Shown in pieces: positions 60,590-64,000 of a DNA stretch of 64,000 nucleotides; the stretch's first letter is position 1, and each line of letters begins with the position of its first letter. The notes under the pieces are model-generated. The model saw only the letters and a program-made list of their open reading frames with translations, had not been told where the DNA came from and ran no database searches. Position numbers and translations under genes: made by a program. This DNA comes from Pseudomonadota bacterium (GTDB taxonomy: Bacteria > Pseudomonadota > Alphaproteobacteria > Rhizobiales > Rhizobiaceae), in assembly GCA_023451735.1 (NCBI GenBank), contig JAEXYH010000040.1, positions 62,001-126,000 on the forward strand, written 5' to 3'.

Positions 60590-61426
60590 ATGCGTATCGC
60601 CGGCCAGAAACTCACCGGGAAACTGTTCGCCATCTATGTGACGGTCATCCTGATTACCATTGTGATGCTGCTTCCCTTCGCCTGGATGCTGTCGGCTTCG
60701 CTGAAACTCAGCAGCGAAGTGTTCGTCTTCCCGATCGAATGGATACCGTCCAATCCGCAGTGGCAGAACTACGTCGATATCTGGACAAAAATCCCGCTGG
60801 CGCTGTTCATCTACAACACGTCAAAGCTAACGATCATTGTCACGCTACTGCAGCTGTTCACCTCAAGTTTTGCCGCCTACGCCTTCGCCAAGCTCGAGTT
60901 TCCCTACAAGAACGCGCTGTTCCTCGGCTACATCGCCACGATCGCCATGCCGTGGCAGGTATACATGGTGCCGCAGTTCCTGCTGATGCGTGAATTCGGC
61001 CTCAACAACACCCACCTCGCACTGATCTGCCTTCAGGCCTTCACCGCCTTCGGCGTGTTCCTGATGCGGCAGTTCTACATGTCGATCCCGACCGAGCTTT
61101 GCGAAGCTGCCCGTATCGACGGCATGAACGAATACCAGATCTGGGCCAAGATCATGCTGCCGCTGTCGAAGCCGGCGCTGTCCACGCTGACGATCTTCAC
61201 CTTCGTCACGACCTGGAACGATTTTCTTGGGCCGATGATCTACCTGACCAAGACTGAACTGAAGACGATCCAGATCGGCTTGCGCATGTTCATCTCGCAA
61301 TATTCCGCCGAATACGGGCTGATCATGGCGGCATCCGTGGTGGCGCTCATCCCGGTCCTCATCGTCTTCCTGTCGCTACAACGCTTCTTCGTCGAAGGCG
61401 TCGCGTCTTCCGGCATCAAGGGTTAA
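60590..61426 (+). CDS. Carbohydrate ABC transporter permease (MalG-like)
   Basis: 278 residues with six membrane helices. The EAA motif is EAARIDGMNEYQIWAKIMLPLSKPALSTL near residue 180, and the protein ends RFFVEGVASSGIKG, typical of MalG-type permeases. AGGAGGACTGAGCC precedes the ATG. It forms a heterodimer with the upstream permease. Confidence 0.92.
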   Translation: MRIAGQKLTGKLFAIYVTVILITIVMLLPFAWMLSASLKLSSEVFVFPIEWIPSNPQWQNYVDIWTKIPLALFIYNTSKLTIIVTLLQLFTSSFAAYAFAKLEFPYKNALFLGYIATIAMPWQVYMVPQFLLMREFGLNNTHLALICLQAFTAFGVFLMRQFYMSIPTELCEAARIDGMNEYQIWAKIMLPLSKPALSTLTIFTFVTTWNDFLGPMIYLTKTELKTIQIGLRMFISQYSAEYGLIMAASVVALIPVLIVFLSLQRFFVEGVASSGIKG

Positions 61427-61430
61427 GTTC

Positions 61431-62603
61431 ATGAACGCCGTTTCTCCCATTGCTCCGCAGCCCATCACCGACACAGAGGTGAAGGCTGCCCTTGATGTCG
61501 CCGTCGCGCAAATCCGCCGCAACTTGCCCGAATTTACCTACGCGTCGCAGAACCATTCGAGCGTCAACAATTTCTACCCCGCCGTCGCCAACAACCAGTG
61601 GACCGCCGGTTTCTGGCCGGGTGAGATCTGGCTGGCCTTCGAGCATACCGGCGACAAGACCTTTCAATATGCGGCGCAAATCCAGGTGCAGAGCTTTCTG
61701 CATCGGATCGAAAACCGCATCGAAACCGACCACCACGACATGGGTTTTCTCTATTCGCCTTCCTGCATCGCCGCATGGAAACTGGTAGGCGACGAAGATG
61801 GCCGCCGGGCAGCACTTCTTGCCGCCGACCAGCTGCTCGAGCGCTATCAGCCGATCGGCCAGTTCATTCAGGCCTGGGGCCGCAAGGGCGTCGCAGAGGA
61901 ATACCGCTATATCATCGACTGCCTGCTGAACCTGCCGCTGCTTTATTGGGCGACGGAACAAACCGGCGACCAGAAATACCGCGATATTGCGCTGACCCAC
62001 GCCCGCACGACGCTCAAGAATTCGGTGCGACCGGACGATTCCACCTATCACACCTTCTATATGGATCCGGTCACCGGTGAGCCTGTGCGCGGCGCCACCA
62101 AGCAGGGTTACGCCGACGACAGTTTCTGGGCGCGCGGTCAGGCCTGGGGCGTGGCCGGCATGGCCTTTTCCTATCGTTACGAGCGCATCGACGAATATCG
62201 CGACACGTTTGACAGGCTTTTGGCCTTCTACCTGAACAAGCTGCCTTCCGACATGGTGCCCTATTGGGACATGGTGTTTTCCGATGGCAACAATGAACCG
62301 CGCGATACGTCGGCAGCATCGATCGTGGCCTGCGGTTTGCTGGAAATGGCCGATCTCGTCGGCGGTGAAGCGGCAGATCGTTACCGCGATCTGGCGCGCC
62401 GCATGATAAAGAGCCTTGCGGATAGCTACGCCGTGAAAGATCCCGAGGTTTCCAACGGGCTTGTGCTGCATGGCACCTATTCCAAGAAATCCCCCTACAA
62501 CACCTGCCGCGGCGAAGGCGTCGATGAGTGCGTGTCCTGGGGTGATTATTATTACATGGAAGCCCTGACGCGCCTGTCGCGTTCGTGGTCTTCCTACTGG
62601 TGA
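61431..62603 (+). CDS. Glycoside hydrolase family 88 (unsaturated glucuronyl hydrolase)
   Basis: 390 residues. The (alpha/alpha)6 barrel family markers are ETDHHDMGFLYSPSC (catalytic Asp near residue 104), YADDSFWARGQAWGVAGMAF (near 225) and DGNNEPRDTSAASIVACGLLEM (near 285). The enzyme removes 4,5-unsaturated uronic acid from lyase products of chondroitin, hyaluronan, gellan-type or similar polymers. No signal peptide is present, so it is cytosolic, matching an importer-plus-lyase system. It starts 4 nt after the permease stop and precedes the ATPase gene by 12 nt. Confidence 0.92.
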   Translation: MNAVSPIAPQPITDTEVKAALDVAVAQIRRNLPEFTYASQNHSSVNNFYPAVANNQWTAGFWPGEIWLAFEHTGDKTFQYAAQIQVQSFLHRIENRIETDHHDMGFLYSPSCIAAWKLVGDEDGRRAALLAADQLLERYQPIGQFIQAWGRKGVAEEYRYIIDCLLNLPLLYWATEQTGDQKYRDIALTHARTTLKNSVRPDDSTYHTFYMDPVTGEPVRGATKQGYADDSFWARGQAWGVAGMAFSYRYERIDEYRDTFDRLLAFYLNKLPSDMVPYWDMVFSDGNNEPRDTSAASIVACGLLEMADLVGGEAADRYRDLARRMIKSLADSYAVKDPEVSNGLVLHGTYSKKSPYNTCRGEGVDECVSWGDYYYMEALTRLSRSWSSYW

Positions 62604-62615
62604 GAGAACAAACCG

Positions 62616-63725
62616 ATGGCCAGCATTTCACTCAGGAAATTGAACAAGACCTACGGTGCATTGACCGTTGTCCATGACATCGATCTGGAGATCGCCGACA
62701 AGGAATTTATCATTCTCGTCGGCCCGTCCGGCTGTGGAAAATCCACCACCTTGCGCATGATCGCCGGTCTGGAGGAAATTTCCGGCGGCGAACTGATCAT
62801 CGGTGGTGATGTCGTCAACGACGTCCCGTCCAAGGACCGCGACATCGCCATGGTGTTCCAGAACTATGCACTTTATCCGCATATGACTGTCTACAAGAAC
62901 ATGGCGTTCGGCTTACAGCTGCGTAAAGCCTCGCGCGAGGTGATCGACCAGAAGGTTCAGGAAGCAGCCAAGATCCTCGACATCACGCATCTTCTGAACC
63001 GCAAGCCGAGAGCGCTTTCCGGCGGCCAGCGGCAGCGTGTGGCGCTTGGTCGCGCTATGGTGCGCAATCCGGAAGTGTTTCTGCTCGACGAGCCGCTGTC
63101 CAACCTCGACGCCAAACTGCGCGGCACGATGCGCGCCGAGATCACAAAGCTGCACAAACGGCTGAATTCCACCTTCATCTATGTGACGCATGACCAGATC
63201 GAGGCCATGACCATGGCAGACCGGATCGTGGTGATGGCGGATGGCCATATCCAGCAGGTCGATACGCCGCAGAACCTCTATGACCGCCCGATCAACATGT
63301 TCGTGGCTGGTTTTATCGGCGCACCGCAGATGAACATGCTGCCTTCGAAGATCGAAAAGCGCGGTGAAGGCTATGTCGCCATCTTTGACGGCCGCGTACT
63401 GCCGATCCCACAAAACTTCGACAAGGCCCGCATCGCGCCATACGAGGGCAAAGAAGTCGTCGTCGGCCTGCGACCGGAGAATTTCCATGAACTGGCGCCG
63501 GGCGACATCAACCCGGAAAACATCGCGCCGTTCGATGCGGTGGTCGATCTTGCCGAACCGATGGGTTCCGAGATCCATCTCAATATCACCGCCGGCCAAA
63601 AAGCCATGACCGTTCGTGTCTCGCCGCGCTTCAAGGCGAAGACAGGCGAAACGGCAAAGCTGGTGGTCGATACGACAAACATGCAGCTGTTCGACAAGGA
63701 AACGGAACGCTCGATCCTCTATTGA
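62616..63725 (+). CDS. Sugar ABC transporter ATPase (UgpC/MalK type)
   Basis: 369 residues, standard for the MalK/UgpC class. Walker A GPSGCGKST (near 38), signature LSGGQRQRV (near 134), Walker B VFLLDEPLSNLDAKL (near 154), and the switch His in YVTHDQIEAM (near 192). The C-terminal OB-type regulatory domain covers about 240-369. It energises the two permeases upstream in the same operon. Confidence 0.94.
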   Translation: MASISLRKLNKTYGALTVVHDIDLEIADKEFIILVGPSGCGKSTTLRMIAGLEEISGGELIIGGDVVNDVPSKDRDIAMVFQNYALYPHMTVYKNMAFGLQLRKASREVIDQKVQEAAKILDITHLLNRKPRALSGGQRQRVALGRAMVRNPEVFLLDEPLSNLDAKLRGTMRAEITKLHKRLNSTFIYVTHDQIEAMTMADRIVVMADGHIQQVDTPQNLYDRPINMFVAGFIGAPQMNMLPSKIEKRGEGYVAIFDGRVLPIPQNFDKARIAPYEGKEVVVGLRPENFHELAPGDINPENIAPFDAVVDLAEPMGSEIHLNITAGQKAMTVRVSPRFKAKTGETAKLVVDTTNMQLFDKETERSILY

Positions 63726-63749
63726 GGAGATCGACGCTGGAGGAAGGCC

Positions 63750-64000
63750 ATGCAGTGGCTGCGGGACATGTGGACGAAGGAAGGGCCGGGCATCCCCAAG
63801 AATGCGCCGAAAAAGATCGGCCTTGCCCTATTTGGTCAGATTTTCGCGCGTGAATGGTGGGAAATGGTCAAGTTGAACATCCTGTTCATTTTGGCCGCCC
63901 TGCTGATCATCCCTCTGCCGGCCGCGCTGGCCGCAATGGCCTTCGTTTGTGTCGCCTTTGTCGAGGACCGCAACACCTATCTGCTGCGGGATTTCGTGGA
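63750..64000 (+). CDS. DUF624 (YesL-like) membrane protein, N-terminal part
   Basis: The gene begins with ATG at 63750 after GGAGGAAGG and runs off the window after 83 codons. The start (MQWLRDMWTKEGPGIPKNAPKKIGLALFGQIFAREWWEMVKLNILFILAALLIIPLPAALAAMAFV) has the membrane helix and preceding amphipathic segment of DUF624/YesL proteins. These accompany polysaccharide-use ABC operons in many bacteria. It belongs to the operon with the GH88 enzyme and ABC importer. Confidence 0.82.
   Translation, partial: MQWLRDMWTKEGPGIPKNAPKKIGLALFGQIFAREWWEMVKLNILFILAALLIIPLPAALAAMAFVCVAFVEDRNTYLLRDFV

Noticed and set aside
61416..62471. 351-codon frame antisense to GH88
   Set aside because: GH88 catalytic motifs lie on the plus strand within a tight operon; the antisense frame has no motif.
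1..64000. CRISPR arrays, tRNA, rRNA or complete insertion sequences
   Set aside because: No regularly spaced direct repeats, cloverleaf-like gene, rRNA segment or transposase frame was found. The only relics are the aztA/aztC scar and the dmsA fragment.

Overview
The window looks like an accessory stretch of a Rhizobiaceae-type alphaproteobacterium (Rhizobium, Agrobacterium or Neorhizobium-like). The reasons are the moderately high GC, many ABC, GntR and LysR catabolic modules, an AztD/ZinT zinc gene, a type I secretion module beside a DUF4082 protein, and a RIME-like palindrome. This placement is inference from gene content; no rRNA or other marker gene is present.

Layout. (1) 1-3.9 kb: end of an MFS transporter, then uxuB, uxuA and a GntR regulator, a hexuronate (fructuronate to 2-keto-3-deoxygluconate) module. 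(2) 4.0-22.3 kb: a sulfatase cluster. A seven-gene leftward operon encodes a formylglycine-generating enzyme, two small membrane proteins, two cytosolic arylsulfatases, a DUF1622 membrane protein and a DUF1254/DUF1214 protein. Around it lie an exported HAD phosphatase, a SphA-type barrel with a second (exported) DUF1254 protein, a membrane-anchored TPR protein, a second barrel with an MscS channel, and a DUF2092 protein with a Pro/Gly-rich protein. Six of the transcription units carry the same box, TTACCGTTGCGTACT, 25-82 nt upstream of the first start codon and always pointing at the gene. This defines a coherent and apparently undescribed regulon of about 15 genes.

(3) 22.8-32.6 kb: a type I secretion ABC exporter and membrane fusion protein, a CobW GTPase, and a 1504-residue dimethylformamidase-like DUF4082 protein that is the likely cargo. 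(4) 33-37.3 kb: a DeoR regulator and an autotransporter whose passenger starts with an endonuclease/exonuclease/phosphatase domain. (5) 37.9-40.4 kb: an AztD-ZinT fusion zinc chaperone, followed by the scar of a deleted aztABC transporter (aztA joined to the tail of an aztC-like gene, with a frameshift).

(6) 40.8-52.9 kb: a detoxification-like region with a haloperoxidase-type hydrolase, MFS exporter with DoxX, amidohydrolase with XapX, isochorismatase-like hydrolase, ring-cleaving dioxygenase, two AraC-type and two LysR-type proteins. Four promoters share a long AT-rich element (AATTGC-N17-AATTGC, then an octamer after 7 nt). One copy lies between the dioxygenase and the divergent LysR gene at 51961, so that LysR protein is the obvious candidate regulator.

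(7) 52.9-64 kb: a dmsA fragment, then a polysaccharide/uronide catabolic locus: a hexapeptide acyltransferase fused to an alpha/alpha-barrel-like domain, SMP-30 lactonase, GntR regulator, heparinase II/III-like lyase with a companion protein, two sugar ABC permeases, GH88 unsaturated glucuronyl hydrolase, MalK/UgpC-type ATPase and the start of a DUF624 gene. Its substrate-binding protein is not inside the window. No tRNA, rRNA, CRISPR array or intact insertion sequence was seen.
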